The position numbers were made by a program, and so were the translations under genes. Below, piece by piece: positions 1 to 12,584 of a stretch of DNA of 64,000 bases (position 1 is the first letter of the stretch; each line of letters starts with the position of its first letter). Source of the stretch: Aphrophora alni (lineage: Eukaryota > Arthropoda > Insecta > Hemiptera > Aphrophoridae); the NCBI GenBank assembly GCA_963513935.1, contig OY740769.1, positions 74,417,712-74,481,711 of the forward strand, given 5' to 3'. The notes below the pieces were generated by a model. The model saw only the letters and a list, made by a program, of their open reading frames with translations, was not told the origin of the DNA and did no database searches.

Positions 1-439
1 TATTTTCATTTTTTGGACGACCTTTATAGCATTGTAGAGTAGAATTTCAGAACTGTCGAAAGTTTTATTCCATTCCTCTGTCCACCTAATATTTAGAACT
101 GGAATGATACAAGGAAACTAGTAAACAAACTTGTCTGGTGACTTTCTTCATTTAGTTGAGTTGTATCAAAGCAATCTGAAGCTAAGCGTTGTGTAGGCAC
201 ATCTAACGGCGCAGTATATAGTTGTTTTGATAGTTTTATGGATTTTAATTTATTGTGAATTATTTATTAAATTTTGTTGATATGTGTTGTTAAAGATTTA
301 TTATCACAACTATATTCTATAACTATTGTTAAGTGTTGAAATAGTCTAAACACATTTTTATGCAATTTTATTGGTGAGATTTTGTGTGTGACGTGAAGAC
401 AATTTTACTAATTCTTGATTACTTTATTAAAAATGTATC

Positions 440-1223
440 ATTGTAGAAAATGTATAAATTCATAGTTCAATTTAAAAGTACATTTCTCTAAACAATGGTT
501 ATACAACAAGTTGTATTTTGCACAATATTAATATTTTTGGTGAATTTATAAAAATAATCCTAACTTTTTTTTTCCATCATAAAAATTGATTTTTCAACAA
601 GTCAATTTTATAAATTGATTAATATTTTTATCAATTTTATTCACAACTATATTACAAAACTTTTGTATATATATTTGAAAAAAATTAGTTATTTGGTAAA
701 TATAGGCTTTTATGTGTAACTAAGGGTTCGGTTATTGCACGAATTTTTGATTACTGGCATACTTACTCCAAAACCTTTACATCTAAATTTTTATTCATTA
801 AACACATATATTTCTAAGAAAAGTGTTATATAACAAGTTGTGTTTTGCGTAATATTAATATTTTTGGTAAATTTTTCAAAATTCTAACTTTTCAGGAAGT
901 TTTTTTTTTTTTTTTTTTTTTTTTTTCATCATAAAGGTTGATTTTTCAACAAGTAAATTTTATATTTATATTTTCAAGTAATTTATATTTTTGTATCAAC
1001 AATTTATTCACAACTATATTACAATACTTTTGGCAATTATGAAATTTAAAAAAAGTTTATTCAATTTCACTTTTTCATTATAGATAAATTCTATACATCT
1101 TTCTGAGAAAAATGATATAAAACAAGTTGTGTTTTCTATAATATTACTATTTTTTATGAATAATTGTGAGTTTTTAAAAAAAGGAGCAAAATGAAATCCA
1201 ATAGCATTCCCACTTAGAGGGGG
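440..1223. mobile_element. Right part of a TTAA-flanked element with about 300-bp internal repeats
   Basis: Three copies of a motif containing acaagttgt.ttttg..taatatta recur at about 506, 834 and 1121. The same sequence family recurs inside the TTAA elements at 27411-28974 and 37426-42840. The right end is GGG at 1221-1223 followed by TTAA (1224-1227), as in piggyBac-type termini. A left terminus could not be placed. A T-homopolymer lies at 900-927. Confidence 0.55.
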
Positions 1224-1782
1224 TTAAATACAATGAAATTTTTAAAGAATTTGTCAAGGCCAATACAATGTAAACAATTGGCTCCTAGCTGCTAAATAAA
1301 CAAAACACTATGTAATAACAGGGCCGCAGTGCTGAACGAAACCACTTGCATAGTAGAGCATAAGATTGCATTTGGTATTATGAGTGAGAGAGAAAGTTCT
1401 GAGTAGTAGTGGGGATGGGAGCAGTGTGTGGTGATACCAACCAATATAGATGCGCTAGATTTAGCAAATCCCTCACAATTATAATTGTTTCACACAGATT
1501 CTTGATTGATTTTCAGTGAATCTCTCTTAGATCTTCTGTTATATGATTAAAAACAATCTTTTCATTATTTTGTATAATCATCGCCGCATCTAGCGATGAC
1601 CTGACACATTGACACTGTTATCTAGCAAACTTCCCAATAATCTCAATCAATAATTTGACTCTTTTACAATATTGTTAATTATTTGCTATATTAAGTATTT
1701 ATATTTTGTATAAAATAATGTACCATAATTAATTGAAACTCATTATTTTTTCATGTCCTAGTAATTTGTGTGTTATCAAGCT

Positions 1783-3050
1783 AAACTGATTTTTGAGAAG
1801 TTGAAAGAAGAAGCTAGGGAGATAGCCAAAGATGAAAACTTTGTAACCAGTAATGGTTGGTTCAGCCGATTTAAAACTCACTGCAATTGGCACAGCATCG
1901 TGTAGAGCAAGTGCCGATAAACAGGGTGTGTCTTACTTTCCTAACACACTCGAGGTTATGATATCAGTCAAACCATATTTAACACGGACGAGACCCGCCT
2001 ATTCTTGAAGAAGATCCCTAAACAAACTTTTATTGCATGTGAAGAAAAAACCACTCCAGGTTTTACGATTGCTAAGGACCGATTGACAGTGATAATTGGT
2101 AGGAATGAAGCTGGTGACTGCAAGTTAAAACACCTCTTAGTTTATTGCTCTGAAAATACAAATCTAAAGCTGGCTTGCCAGTGATTTAGAAGTCAAATCA
2201 TAAAGCTTGGCTGACAGCTTCCGTTTTTGTGGACTGGTTTGGTCACCATTTCATACTCGAAGTTGAACGTTATTGCTAGTGTAAACAAATTCCATTTAAA
2301 GTGATGCTTCTTATCGACAATGCACCTGGACAACCTCCTACCATTTTAATTGATTTTGACCTATGTGTGAAAGTTGTTTTTTTACTTCCAAACACAACCA
2401 GCTTGCTTCGACCAATGGAGCAAAGTATTATCAAAACATTCAAAGCTTCAACATTCAAAACACGTAACAGTAGATGTTCATTTGCATATCTGAACGAAGC
2501 TAAGAGGCAGAACAGCCAGTTAAAGGTTTTTGAAAGGACAAAATTCAATGTTTTAGACACTGTATGAATCATTAGATAAAATTTTCCAAAAAACCTTGAA
2601 TGGTGTCTGAAAGAAAATTTGTCCATTCCTTTTCAAAGGCGAAATGGAAATAGTAAGACCTGGAACAGATCAAGTCGCTTGTACTGTAAGAAGGAGTTGA
2701 AGTTGTCAATCTTGCCAGACAATTAGACTTGAAAGTTGATAGTGATGATTTCAACGAGCTGTTTGACTCATATAACAAGAAGCTGACAATTGATGAGCCC
2801 ATAGAAATGCATATGCAAAATGGTCTAGAAAAGCAGATGACAATTGCAAGCTTGACAGAAAGTCTCAACTCAATTCAGAAAGGATTGCAAACTTTAGAGG
2901 ATATAGACTCTAATTAGAATGTGTTGCAGCTACTAGTCAAGGAATAAAAAAATTATTGGCTCGCTCCGAAGAAATTTTACGTGAAACAAAAGAAGACATT
3001 GTGTCGTCACACGAGTTTGTTAGATTTTATGAAACCAGGGACATCTAAAT
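1783..3050 (+). pseudogene. Tigger/jerky-type (pogo) DDE transposase, dead
   Basis: Several frames together show the order of a CENP-B-like transposase: a helix-turn-helix piece (TSNGWFSRFK near 1845), a DDE piece starting FNTDETRLF near 1978 and containing TPGFTIAKDRLTVIIGRNEAG, the second catalytic block LLIDNAPG near 2310 with SLLRPMEQSIIKTFKA, and a C-terminal acidic helix region (2729-2917) ending near SLLDFMKPGTS at about 3040. Stops and frameshifts fall between all blocks, for example after HCNWHSIV and around 2180, so it cannot make a transposase. Terminal repeats were not found. The strand is opposite to trx. Confidence 0.8.
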
Positions 3051-3059
3051 AACTTCATT

Positions 3060-4440
3060 CTATTAAAATGTATTATTTAGTATTAATATCCATTAGAAAC
3101 TACAATTTTCTTTTCAACAACTGTTTTTGTTAGCCCTTGAAATAGATTAGCTATATTTATACAGTGTTTATATGTAAAGTTTGACCCTGATGTACAGGCT
3201 TTATGTCCGGTCCCACTTATCACGAAACTCCGGAGTATTAATGTATTTCATTTTATATTATGCAGTCCTTTGTTATTTCATAGAATTTACTTAATTTTGT
3301 GTAAGTGTGTAATATTTATCTTTATCATTAACCTAAACTAATTCACAGCTGTCAGTTACATAAAACGAGTTGTCAGTGTTTTATTTGATATATTTAATAA
3401 AGTAAACAAAATATTCTCTTAAGAGTAAAAACTTTGGTTCTCAAAATTAAAATATTTGTCAATTATCAATTATAAAGGATTTATAAAAACGAAATAACAC
3501 ATTAAGTATGTCTTATTATATAAACATATTTTTACCTAAAACATTAGAGTATAACACATTTGGAAAACAATACAAAATATTGTATAAATTATTGTTCTTT
3601 ATCATTGCACAAAATACCAGCCAAAGCTCACAATGTGCGTCTACTGCACAATAGCATCACTATTTGACATTGACTGTGGTCAGCACATTTGTGTGTCCAT
3701 AGTGAAATATTATTTATTCATAAAAAATCAACATTAATAATAACCTACCATCAATTAAAGTATAAAAGAGCGATTTAAACTAAATGTGTTAAATATAAAA
3801 TTTTAAAGTTTGATGTACCAAGGAATGATTAGGTTTTGATTGGGAGTGATAATTGGGTAAATTTGACAAGTGATTGCTACATCATATCTAAGGATCAGAT
3901 ATTCAAAATGATTAGATATTTTACATTTCGGTCAATTCCAAATTTATTTTTGGTAAAGTTTTTTTTGATTAAGTTTTTAAATTCTGAAATTGTTATTGTA
4001 AATGTAATATGTTAAAATATTTTATTTACCCTCTAATTTTGAAAACTGTCTTATACATCACATATGTAACATAACCAAATGCATATAAGTTATGTAAGGA
4101 AATATTTAGTTATTTTAATGTTATTGGTCTCATTTGTTATATCTAAGTTATTATTAATAAGTTCATTATTGACAAAACTTTGATGAACATTTGAGGGGCT
4201 GTAGAACTTTTTTAGTCAAACAGAACCCAAAATATTGGCTATTTTTGCCCAACTATAGCGAGTTTTACAAAAAAATCGATTTAAAAAAATCAAATAGTGC
4301 TATTTTGCACAGGAATAATTTTTTGACCTCTCTCTCTGCGAAAAAATCTTCTATTTGTACATCATTTTAAGGTCTAACCATAACAAATGTGATGTTAGTA
4401 AGATTTGATGTATGTTTTTAGATTAAACACCTTTTGAAGT
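3060..4440. other. AT-rich intergenic/intronic DNA, nothing recognised
   Basis: No open frame, RNA gene or terminal repeat could be supported here. It is AT-rich and lies downstream of the last visible trx exon. Confidence 0.5.
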
Positions 4441-4454
4441 ACTTTACGGACATA

Positions 4455-5352
4455 CGAAGGAGGAACCAAAAGAAATGAGAATCGGGCTGGTGAGGAGAGG
4501 GGGGTGAGCATGGCCGGTCAGCCGGAGAGGGAGTCTCGAGTCACACTGCTACACGTCAGTGTGCAACGTTTGTTCGCTGTGAGTGGATCAGTTCGTCCGT
4601 GAGAACTTTTTTGTGAGACCTTTTTCCGTTTTGGCGAAAACGTAAAATGCCTGACTGCCGGGAGCAATGAGTGGTTGTGAAATTTTGTTTCCTGTTGGGG
4701 AAAGCGCCCGCGGAAACTCTTGTAATGCTCAAAACAGCTGATGAGAAAGCTACTTTAAGTAAACCTGTTTCTACGAGTGGTTTCAGCGTTTTAAAAATGG
4801 AGAAATGTCGACTGAAGACCAGCCTCATTCTGGGCGCCCTTCAATGTCAAGAACTGATGACAATGTTGAGAAAATCAACACTCTGGTTCGTGAAAAACCA
4901 GAAAATGACTGAGGGAGAGTATTCGAAGAAAAAGGGCGGATTTGTGGCGCACAGGGGATTCGTTCTTCCATCATGACAATGCATCTGCCCACACCGCCCT
5001 GTCTGTGAAGCAGTTTTTGATGAAAAACAGTATGACACTGATTGCTCCCCCCCCCCTTTTTCACCGGATCTCGCTCCCTGTGACTTTTTTTTGTTCCCCC
5101 AACTCAAAAAGGATATGAAAGGTAAACGTTTTGAGACCGTGGAAGAGGTGAAAAAAAATCTTTGGATGGACTAAAGAACATTCCATTAAGTGAATATCAA
5201 CAATGTTATGAACAATGGAAGAAACAATTAGAGTAGTGCATTGCAGTCAATGGTATTACTTTGAAGGTGACCAAAATTTGGTGTATGTAAAAATATTGAA
5301 AAATAAAGGAGTTATGACCAAATTCCCGTTTTTTTGGGTCCTCCCCCCTCTC
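4455..5352 (+). mobile_element. Internally deleted mariner-family element
   Basis: Imperfect inverted ends (left from 4455, containing ggaaccaaaag; right ending about 5352, containing its diverged complement) are each flanked by TA. Inside, a mariner N-terminus is readable in shifted frames (KFCFLLGKAPAETL, then IN TLVR-like text near 4870). It jumps at about 4925 directly to the C-terminal catalytic part (FFHHDNA, AHTALSVKQFL, FSPDLAPCDFFLFPQLKK at 4970-5110). The middle of the transposase, including the first catalytic Asp, is missing, so this is a non-autonomous deletion derivative. Family knowledge: mariner transposases are about 345 residues, DD34D. Confidence 0.8.
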
Positions 5353-5644
5353 ATATTAACTCTAATCATGTTTTGAACATTAATGTTGAACACCATTTCA
5401 CTAATGAATATGTAACTAGTCACACAGAGAAAACGAAAATATGACCACTGATAACCCTGTGGACTGGTTATGTTAATAACTTATTTACCTTTGTTTTTTC
5501 AAATATCAATTAGTACATGAACATGAACACATGCGCTTACTACATTAACTCGAAAATGCAACAAAAATTGTATTCAATACTACAAATTAACTAACAAATT
5601 TGTTTACAATGTAAATCTGTGATAGATAAACAAAAACTATTTAC

Positions 5645-5789
5645 CAAAGTCCTTGACTGTGCTAATTTTGTTGCCTTAATTTGTTGTTGCTCTTCTTTTG
5701 CAACTGTATCAAGTGCTTGCCTCATTCGACCATAATTTTGTTGTTCCGGTGCTTTCTCCACCACACTTTTTAATACATCAGCAGTGTAA
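5645..5789 (-). CDS. trx: trx exon (last in window), helical region
   Basis: A 145-nt exon with acceptor TTTTCACAG and donor GTAAAT, phase 2 in and phase 0 out. It encodes 49 residues beginning YTADVLKSVVEKAPEQQNYG and continuing as a glutamine/lysine-rich probable helix ending LAQSRTL. No named domain is recognised. The gene continues below this point: the frame is phase 0 at the donor and no terminal stop or poly(A) signal belongs to it here. No further exon was found between 1 and 5644. Confidence 0.65.
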
Positions 5790-6087
5790 CTGTGAAAACA
5801 AATAAAAGTCCTTAAATTTATCATCAATAGCTCAATTTAAAAAAAAAAAAAAAAATCAAGTGAGAGCTCCATTTCCTACATAAGATTTACTTATTACAAA
5901 CTATTTATGAAAAACTTTAAATGTTTTAGGACATTAGTAATATGACATAGCAAAGTCATGTACAAAGTTTTATTCTAATAATAAGTATATGAAGAAAATG
6001 GGCTTTTGAAAAATATTTGATAATTTTTACAAATAGTTTTACAAAAATGAGGAAAACAGCTAAGAAGAACAACATATTGGATCATAC

Positions 6088-6169
6088 CTGGTATCAGTTA
6101 CTATTGAAGGTGAATCTAATTCGTAAGTTGAGTCCTTTGAACTTGTCTTGTTTTTCACGGTCGTTGGTA
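6088..6169 (-). CDS. trx: trx exon, small, function not recognised
   Basis: An 82-nt exon between a TTTCTAG acceptor and a GTATGA donor, phase 1 in and phase 2 out. It encodes about 27 polar residues (PTTVKNKTSSKDSTYELD, then SPSIVTDT). No domain is visible. It is assigned to trx because it is the next phase-compatible exon 12.6 kb downstream of the 18722 donor and joins in phase to the 5789 exon. The long intron leaves room for an unseen exon between them. Confidence 0.65.
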
Positions 6170-7100
6170 CTAGAAATAAAAATGAATATTGTTTAAATAT
6201 TTAACCTAGAATCAAATTTTGTGAAAAACCAAAACATCAACAAACTCTCTTATTAATACCTAAGGTCGTCACACATAAAACTGATAAACAAATGCAATAA
6301 TACTACAAATAAAAGATTCTGAAATACAAATAACTTATTGTAATAGTTTTACATAATTATCAAATTTGAAAAAGTTAAAATTGTATTAGAAACTCTATAA
6401 AATTGTGAATGATTTTTAAATTTGCTTACTTTCTACCACTTACATTCAAGTAATTTAAAACTTAATTTATCTACACAAATTTCAAATTAACTACATTGTA
6501 GTGGACAAAACTATCACAGAATTAATTTTAGCAACAAAGAGCATATATGAAGTTGGAAACATAAATAAAATAATATAACTATTGAAGAAAATCATATACT
6601 CTCTCTAACATTTTGTTTAATTGATGAATTAAACAATAACCAGTTGTGGACGCCATATCCTGGTTTTCATAATAAAGATAAATGGTAATAATTAATAATC
6701 AACTTAAATGTATTTTGGTTTATTTAAACATCTGATGAAATGCTGTGTGATAAACATCTTGTATTACTAATAGATCTATTAAACTACATTTAAAATTTAT
6801 AAAGAGAAGTTAGTATATTTCCGTAACAGACTTTTCTGAAAATGAATTTGTTAAAAAAATTAATTTAATGAGTGTCTGAGATCAGAATGCTTATTACAAT
6901 TTTGGGGTAAACCTTACAGTTTAAACAGTGAACTGATTTTAATATCATTTAGAAATTCATATCATTACATAGTCTAGTTGTGTGCTAAGAAGATTGTTAT
7001 TTTTGCAACAAAATAACATTAGTCTACTTAAACAGGAGCGAGGCATTTCATAGTTGACATGGTTAAAATAGTATTAATTTAAATTAACAATGACAAATTA
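6170..7100. other. Intronic AT-rich DNA
   Basis: trx intron sequence with no repeat structure or reading frame that I can support. Confidence 0.5.
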
Positions 7101-7941
7101 CAAAATTTTTAATTTTTACTCTTAAAAATCAAAAGAGAGAATGCAAGAATGCTAAAAATAAAGGGAAAATAATAAAAAATAATGTTTACATAAAAAGACT
7201 TTAATACTGTACATATTACACATATACTGTACATAAAACACATAATACACAGTACAAACCTATAAATTACATTCAGTAAAAACGTTTTAATGTATATTTT
7301 AGATGAAATAAAAAAAGTGTAAAAAAGGAGATGTTCTTGTAGTAAAACAAAAGTACAATACAGGAAACACATTACGCTACACTATTACAGTACTGCAATT
7401 TTAAAAACTGACGGTTTTTCAAAAAAATCAAACATGGTTTTTTGTTTCATACTGAGAAAACACTGTCTCTAGATTTTTGACTGAACTTTTCTTAGCATCA
7501 ATTATTCAGCTAACTGCTTTGTCGTCTTGTTCCTCTAAATAATGGAGCAGTCCATTGATGTGCTGCAAGACCACTTCGTGTGTCAATCGTGCATGCATGT
7601 ACGTTCCTTTCTTCCTTCCTTCTCTTCACTTACACTTTGCTCTTCGTTTACCCCTCTTGCTTTGTCTGCTATTTCTTGGTCCGTCAGTCACTTAAATCCC
7701 GGCTCATTAGCCTCACCACTCTAGACAGTAGGCTTATCTCTACTGTACAACTTCGTTATCGTAGTTTTACTGGTTGTTACCTGTACTAAACAGGTAAAGA
7801 GAATCATAAAAGTTTTTTACTTATTTTTTCCGCAAGAGTCGCGGATAAATGGGAGTACACTGTAAAACAAATTAAAATTATAAACTCGTACTAAATGATT
7901 ATAATATATTAAATTAACCTTGAGGTTGAAATTGAACCTAC

Positions 7942-8182
7942 CTAAACAATAGGAAGGGAACACAACTTATTTACGAGTCGTGTTAATGTACCAGACATTT
8001 TTACTTTCACTATACAAACAACTCCATCCCTGCCCTTTGTAGTTTCTGTAATTAGACCGAGCGGCCGTTTTAATAATGGATGGTTGGTTTCTTTTAACAA
8101 AATAAGGTCTCCTATCTTACAATTTGATGTGTATTTGGTAAATTTGACTCTTTGCCGAAAGGTATTTAAATATTCCCTATTC
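7942..8182 (-). pseudogene. BEL/Pao retrotransposon Pol C-terminus (left piece)
   Basis: Minus-strand text NREYLNTFRQRVKF, then CKIGDLILLKETNHPLLKRP, then KGRDGVVCIVKVKMSGTLTR and VNKLCSLPIV followed by a stop at 7942. This is the integrase C-terminal region (DUF5641-like) of BEL/Pao elements. The frame is open to 8182, where a hAT element interrupts it. Across the insertion, at 10615-10640, the protein continues upstream as RRWNREY, matching the usual RW.REYL motif. Sequence to the left (about 7030-7862, beginning tgtactcccatttatccg on the minus strand) may be its 3' LTR, which is inference. Confidence 0.8.
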
Positions 8183-10614
8183 CAGTCATGTCAAAGATAC
8201 GGCCCGCGATCGCAATGTGTCACAGAAAGAAGAATCATGTTTTGTAGAGCTTTTAGACTTCACTCGATTCCTCTACAGAAGTTTTAAAATGTGCACACTA
8301 CATTTATAAGTAATTTCAAGGGCAGCACGTGCCTAGACGAGCGAGAGAGATAGACAGTAACGCCATCTCTTAGCAACAAGCGGAAATACCCTATTATTTT
8401 TGTTGAGAACAATAGTATCTTTCATGCGCTTTGAGTCTAGACTAAAACCTTCCTTATCGATATAAAAGGAGTGCATCGGCGTGACGTGAGTCAGTTGAGT
8501 CGAGTAATTGAAGTGATACGGTCGGAGAAGGATTTTAGTTGTACTGCGAAGTAGTGATTGTGAAGTCTAGTGATTCTGAAGGTATTATACATTTGTTTGT
8601 GTCGTGCGCATGCGATATCCATAATTGTTGTGTCGAGTTCCATAATTGTTACGATTTTGGCATAATGTCACAAAAACGTAAAGTTGATAGTGAGTGCAGA
8701 GTTTTTCAGTCTAAATAGGAAATTGCATATTTTTTTCATAGAATGGAAAGGTAAACCACTGTGTTTGATTTTTAATCAAACAGTTGCTGTTTGTAAGGAG
8801 TTTAACTTGAAGAAACACTATGATACGAATCATAAATCAAAATTCGATTGTTACACTGAAAAAATAAGAATGGACACATTGCCATCTTTATAATCTAAAC
8901 TTCAAGGTCAACAATCGATGTTTACTAAAGCTAATACTGAGAGCGAAGATGCCCTGATATCAAGTTTTATTATTGCATTAGAAATTGCGAAGAAATCAAA
9001 ACCTTTCACTGATGGTGATTTTATTAAAGACTGTATGTTGAAAGTTGCTGATGTTTCATTTCCATTTCAAAAGTCAATAATTCAAAATATTTCGCTGTCA
9101 AGAAACACTGTTGCTTCAAGAATAAATGATTTATCTCAAAATTTGGTTCTTCAACTGAAGGAGAAAATTAAGGAATTTACAAACTTTTCACTGGCTGTTG
9201 ACGAGAGCACCAATACTGTTGATACAGCTCAACTAGCTGTTTTTATACGAGGTATTAACAGTAACTTTGAAATAACTGAAGAACTATTAAAGTGCGTTCC
9301 ATTGACAGGTACTACAACAGCAAATGATATTTATTCTGCAATTGATCATTTGATAGTAGAATATGAACTCGACTGGAATATACTCAGCAGCACAACTACG
9401 GATGGCGCTCCTGCCATGGCTGGCAAACATTCGGGCGTTGTAACTAAATTAAAACAGAAAACATCAGGGAATTTTGTGGGATTTCACTGTATAAATCATC
9501 AGGAATCATTGGCATCCAAACATTTAAAAATGGACCATGTCATGCAACCTATAATTAAAATAGTAAATTTTATAAGTAGCAGAGGACTAAATCACTGACA
9601 GTTCAGGCAGTTTTTACAAGATTTGGACGAAAACTTTTCTGATGTTCCTTATTTCACCGAAGTTCGTTGGCTCAGTCGAGGAGTAGTTTTAGAAAGATTT
9701 TTTGCATTACGTGACCCTATTCAAGCTTTCATGTTAAAAAAAGGCAACCCAATTGATTATGACAATGACTGGTGAGTTGATTGTGCCTTTTTGGTAGATA
9801 TGAATACACTTGACTGATCTGAATGTAAAGTTACAGGGTAAAAATCTGATTGTCACTCAAATGTATTCATGTATCCAAGCCTTCGAAACAAAGTTGAGGC
9901 TGTGGGAAAATCAGGTAAAAAATCAAACTTTGGATCATTTCCCTCATTTAAAATCATTTAGCACAGTGAACCAAAAAAAATTGGATCAATATTCTCAACT
10001 TATGCAAAATCTGGTCACGGAATTCAACAATCGTTTTGAAGACTTCCACAAAATGAATGAAATGGAATTCCCAATTTTCAACAATCCATTCGATTTTGAA
10101 GCTTGGAGTTGATAGATCTTCAATCAATCGGACAGTATTTTGAATGAAAAATTTAAAGAGGTTAACGGTCTTATATTTTATACACAATATTTCAAGAGTT
10201 TGGAAAACTACCTGGAATTAAAAAAGCATGCAGCACGCATTCTGTGCATGTTTGGTAACACCTATTTATGTGAGCAGATGTTTTCCCTCATGAAAATAAA
10301 TAAGAACAAACATCGCACAAGACTTACGAATGAACATCTCCAATCAATTCTTAAAATAATTACAACGAATATGATACCTAACATCAATGAGCTTGTCAAA
10401 AACAAGAGACGTCAGGTATCTGGATCTCGAGCTCAAAATAATTATCCTCCTTTATAACTTTGATATAATTTTTAACAACTGTATATAATACTATAAAATT
10501 TAAAAAAATAAGGTGTTATAATAATTCAGTACATTTTTTAAATTTGAATCTGGCCCGCCTACACATTCTAAATTTAATATATGGCCCTCTGCAAAATTGA
10601 GTTTGACACCTCTG
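8183..10614 (+). mobile_element. Complete hAT DNA transposon with 8-bp target duplication
   Basis: The element begins cagtcatgtcaaagatacgg and ends with the complement of cagaggtgtcaaactc, short imperfect hAT inverted repeats. It is flanked on both sides by the identical octamer ccctattc (8175-8182 and 10615-10622), the 8-bp duplication expected of hAT. Length is 2432 bp. It interrupts the integrase frame of a BEL/Pao relic. The identical duplication suggests a fairly young insertion, yet the transposase is already broken. Confidence 0.93.
8665..10457 (+). pseudogene. hAT transposase (ZBED/GTF2IRD2-like group), degenerate
   Basis: It starts MSQKRKVDSECRVFQ at 8665. It shifts frame at a T-run near 8732 into IEWKGKPLCLIFNQTVAV, a BED-like zinc finger whose second Cys is replaced (CLIF), followed by KKHYDTNH. 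After a stop at 8890 the long open part runs 8918-9598 (226 residues; LAVDESTNTVDTAQLAVFIR and TTDGAPAMAG, the hAT catalytic region, and HCINHQESLASK). A TGA at about 9596, further stops near 9775 and a frameshift precede 9810-10112. The C-terminal dimerisation block is at 10250-10350 (CEQMFSLMKINKNKHRTRL). It is related to the hAT group that gave rise to several domesticated ZBED-type genes. It is not functional as read. Confidence 0.88.
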
Positions 10615-10622
10615 CCCTATTC

Positions 10623-11130
10623 CATCGTCTCTAAAATAGTTGTTCAGAAGGTTGGTTTTTCTGTATGCAGAAAAATACTCTACGAACAATAATATAAAAT
10701 TTCCTACAGAACAACCAATAGTTTGAAATGCTTCATAACACCTAAAATATATTCCACACTGATAAATATGACGGAACAGGAATATATGAGTTATCATGTA
10801 ATGACTGTTCAAAGAAATATACAGGATAGAAGGGAAGGTCGTTCAGGAAAAGATTCAAAGAACACATTCCATCTTCCATACGAACTCCACATTTAACAAA
10901 ACCTGAATCCAAATTTGCTGAACACATCATCTAGACCAACCACAAATATTCCTGCATAGATGAGTAGGCTTAAAATTTGTACCATTGTAAAAAGGGCAGA
11001 TTCATAAATGCGTTGGAAGAGTTCGAAATATATAGGCAAGAGAAACATACTACTGAATGAAAAACTCAATTTCAATTCTAACTCATTATATGACATTCTA
11101 CTAAAGAGAAGCAACCCCTCTCCATTGACT
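10623..11130 (-). pseudogene. BEL/Pao relic, upstream part
   Basis: Minus-strand sequence continuing the BEL/Pao integrase beyond the hAT insertion. Only the first few codons next to the junction (RRWNREY) are clear. Farther right, frames are short and I cannot align them with confidence. Confidence 0.4.
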
Positions 11131-11634
11131 AGTGTAGGCGACCATCACTAGTTAAGGAATATGAGTAGTAAGGGGGCCACTTGAGCCCCAAATGACATCA
11201 CAATGATAACGACGATCCGTCCACTTTGGCTCCTTGTATAAGACTAAAAAAAAAGAAGTTACACATTGGTTATATAATGGTTACACATTATACTACACCA
11301 GATCAACAAGGATAGTGGTGGTGAAAAAAACAGCTTAATCAAACAGACACTATTGGAAGACAATATTCGTGTAAGACAGGGTAAAATTGGACACATATAC
11401 AGCCACTTATATATTATAGTTCACGAAGCGCACTATTACTTGCCCTAGATCTGTCCTAGATTAAGAATGAGTAATATGGAACACATTAACCTACCACACT
11501 GACACAAACATTTATAGAAGATTAGGGGGTGAGAAAGAACTTACCACGACACAAACACAATCACTTTTAAAACATTATATATTGGACTTTTGCACACACA
11601 CACACACACACACTATATATATTAACTTTATACA

Positions 11635-11886
11635 CTATATTTTAAAAGAAACGATACTGGGCGGCTCCTTGTCATGTCCCCAGTAACTCCAGTCCATAAT
11701 CTCTATCATAAATTCAAAGGACACCGCCTTCTTCTTTGATGATACCTCAGTGATCTGAAAAAAAAATACCGAATGTAGAATTGCCGGCAATGATAGCTGG
11801 AAATATAATAATAATTAAATATATAATTTACTTACTTTAAACAAATTGGGGAGCTCTGTCCCGTCGATTACATCCACAATATCCAT
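11635..11886 (-). CDS. Unrecognised two-exon mini-gene, 56 codons
   Basis: A start codon at 11886 opens MDIVDVIDGTELPNLFK (11886-11836), ending exactly at a GTAAGT donor. An acceptor (T/A-rich tract plus CAG at 11757-11755) begins the second exon ITEVSSKKKAVSFEF, followed by MDWSYWGHDKEPPSIVSFKI and a stop at 11635. Both exons are phase 0, the intron is 81 bp, and no frame lesion is present. A CA microsatellite (11591-11613) lies just beyond the stop. I do not recognise the protein. It could be a genuine small gene, the 5' end of a truncated gene, or part of an unfamiliar transposon. It is oriented head-to-head with the frame starting at 12028. Confidence 0.4.
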
Positions 11887-12027
11887 GTTGTCAACTCTAT
11901 CTGAACTAGCGGGAGGAACTTGCGCGTTATTTCCCCACGACTTCCGTTTGTGGTTATACCGTTATAACTTCTATGCCTCAATATTTCTACAATTTCAATC
12001 GTTCAATCATTTGTGTGCAAGTGCAAC
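11887..12027. promoter_or_regulatory. Possible bidirectional promoter between two divergent starts
   Basis: These 141 bp separate the minus-strand ATG at 11886 from the plus-strand ATG at 12028 and are visibly more GC-rich than the surrounding intron (gcgggaggaacttgcgcg). No TATA box is obvious. The role is inferred from geometry only. Confidence 0.25.
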
Positions 12028-12140
12028 ATGAGCGATAATTCCGGATTTAATACAGACAGTTCATCGGATGAAGGAAAAAGAATTCTCCATGACACCATCA
12101 AGGAGACTCTGAAAAAATGCTGCTGCAGAAGAGCAGAAAA
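12028..12140 (+). CDS. Unrecognised first exon, divergent partner
   Basis: ATG at 12028 opens MSDNSGFNTDSSSDEGKR, then ILHDTIKETLKKCCCRRAE, and meets a GTAAGG donor at 12141 after 37 codons plus two bases. It is acidic and serine-rich, then basic with three consecutive cysteines. Downstream plus-strand text at 12391-12540 (MDPIEPEPQPESESART, then after a frameshift SDPFGPLISEIVRPVFF and a stop) may be a later, damaged exon. No family is recognised. A two-gene DNA transposon is one possibility. Confidence 0.3.
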
Positions 12141-12584
12141 GTAAGGAAAATAACAAATTTTGGTAAGAAAATTTGTAAAATACACTATAAAATTCTTAAA
12201 ATACACTACAAAATCATACAAATCACTTTTCAAAACTGTGAGTAGAACCCAGAGGCAACTGTTTGCACATGGCTGTCCTCAACTCCAATGGTGGTTTAAC
12301 TGTGAGGTATTTTACAGTGCATACCGTAACTGTGGGTGTCCATGGGTTGAACCCGTAGAGCGGTGGATAAGAAAACATTAACGGCAACAGATGGATCCAA
12401 TAGAGCCAGAGCCACAGCCCGAATCAGAGTCAGCTCGAACCTATCTGAAGCACACCAGCCTCTCCAGATATTCCAATCTCTGACCCTTTTGGGCCTTTGA
12501 TATCCGAGATTGTCCGACCGGTCTTCTTTGACTCCCCATCAGACTGAAGATGAGGATGATTAAAATAATATTTATTGTTATAAT

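Noticed and set aside
7109..7372. 87-codon hydrophobic minus frame considered as a membrane protein
   Set aside because: Composition reflects AT-rich sequence; no start context, neighbours or motif. May lie in a BEL/Pao LTR.
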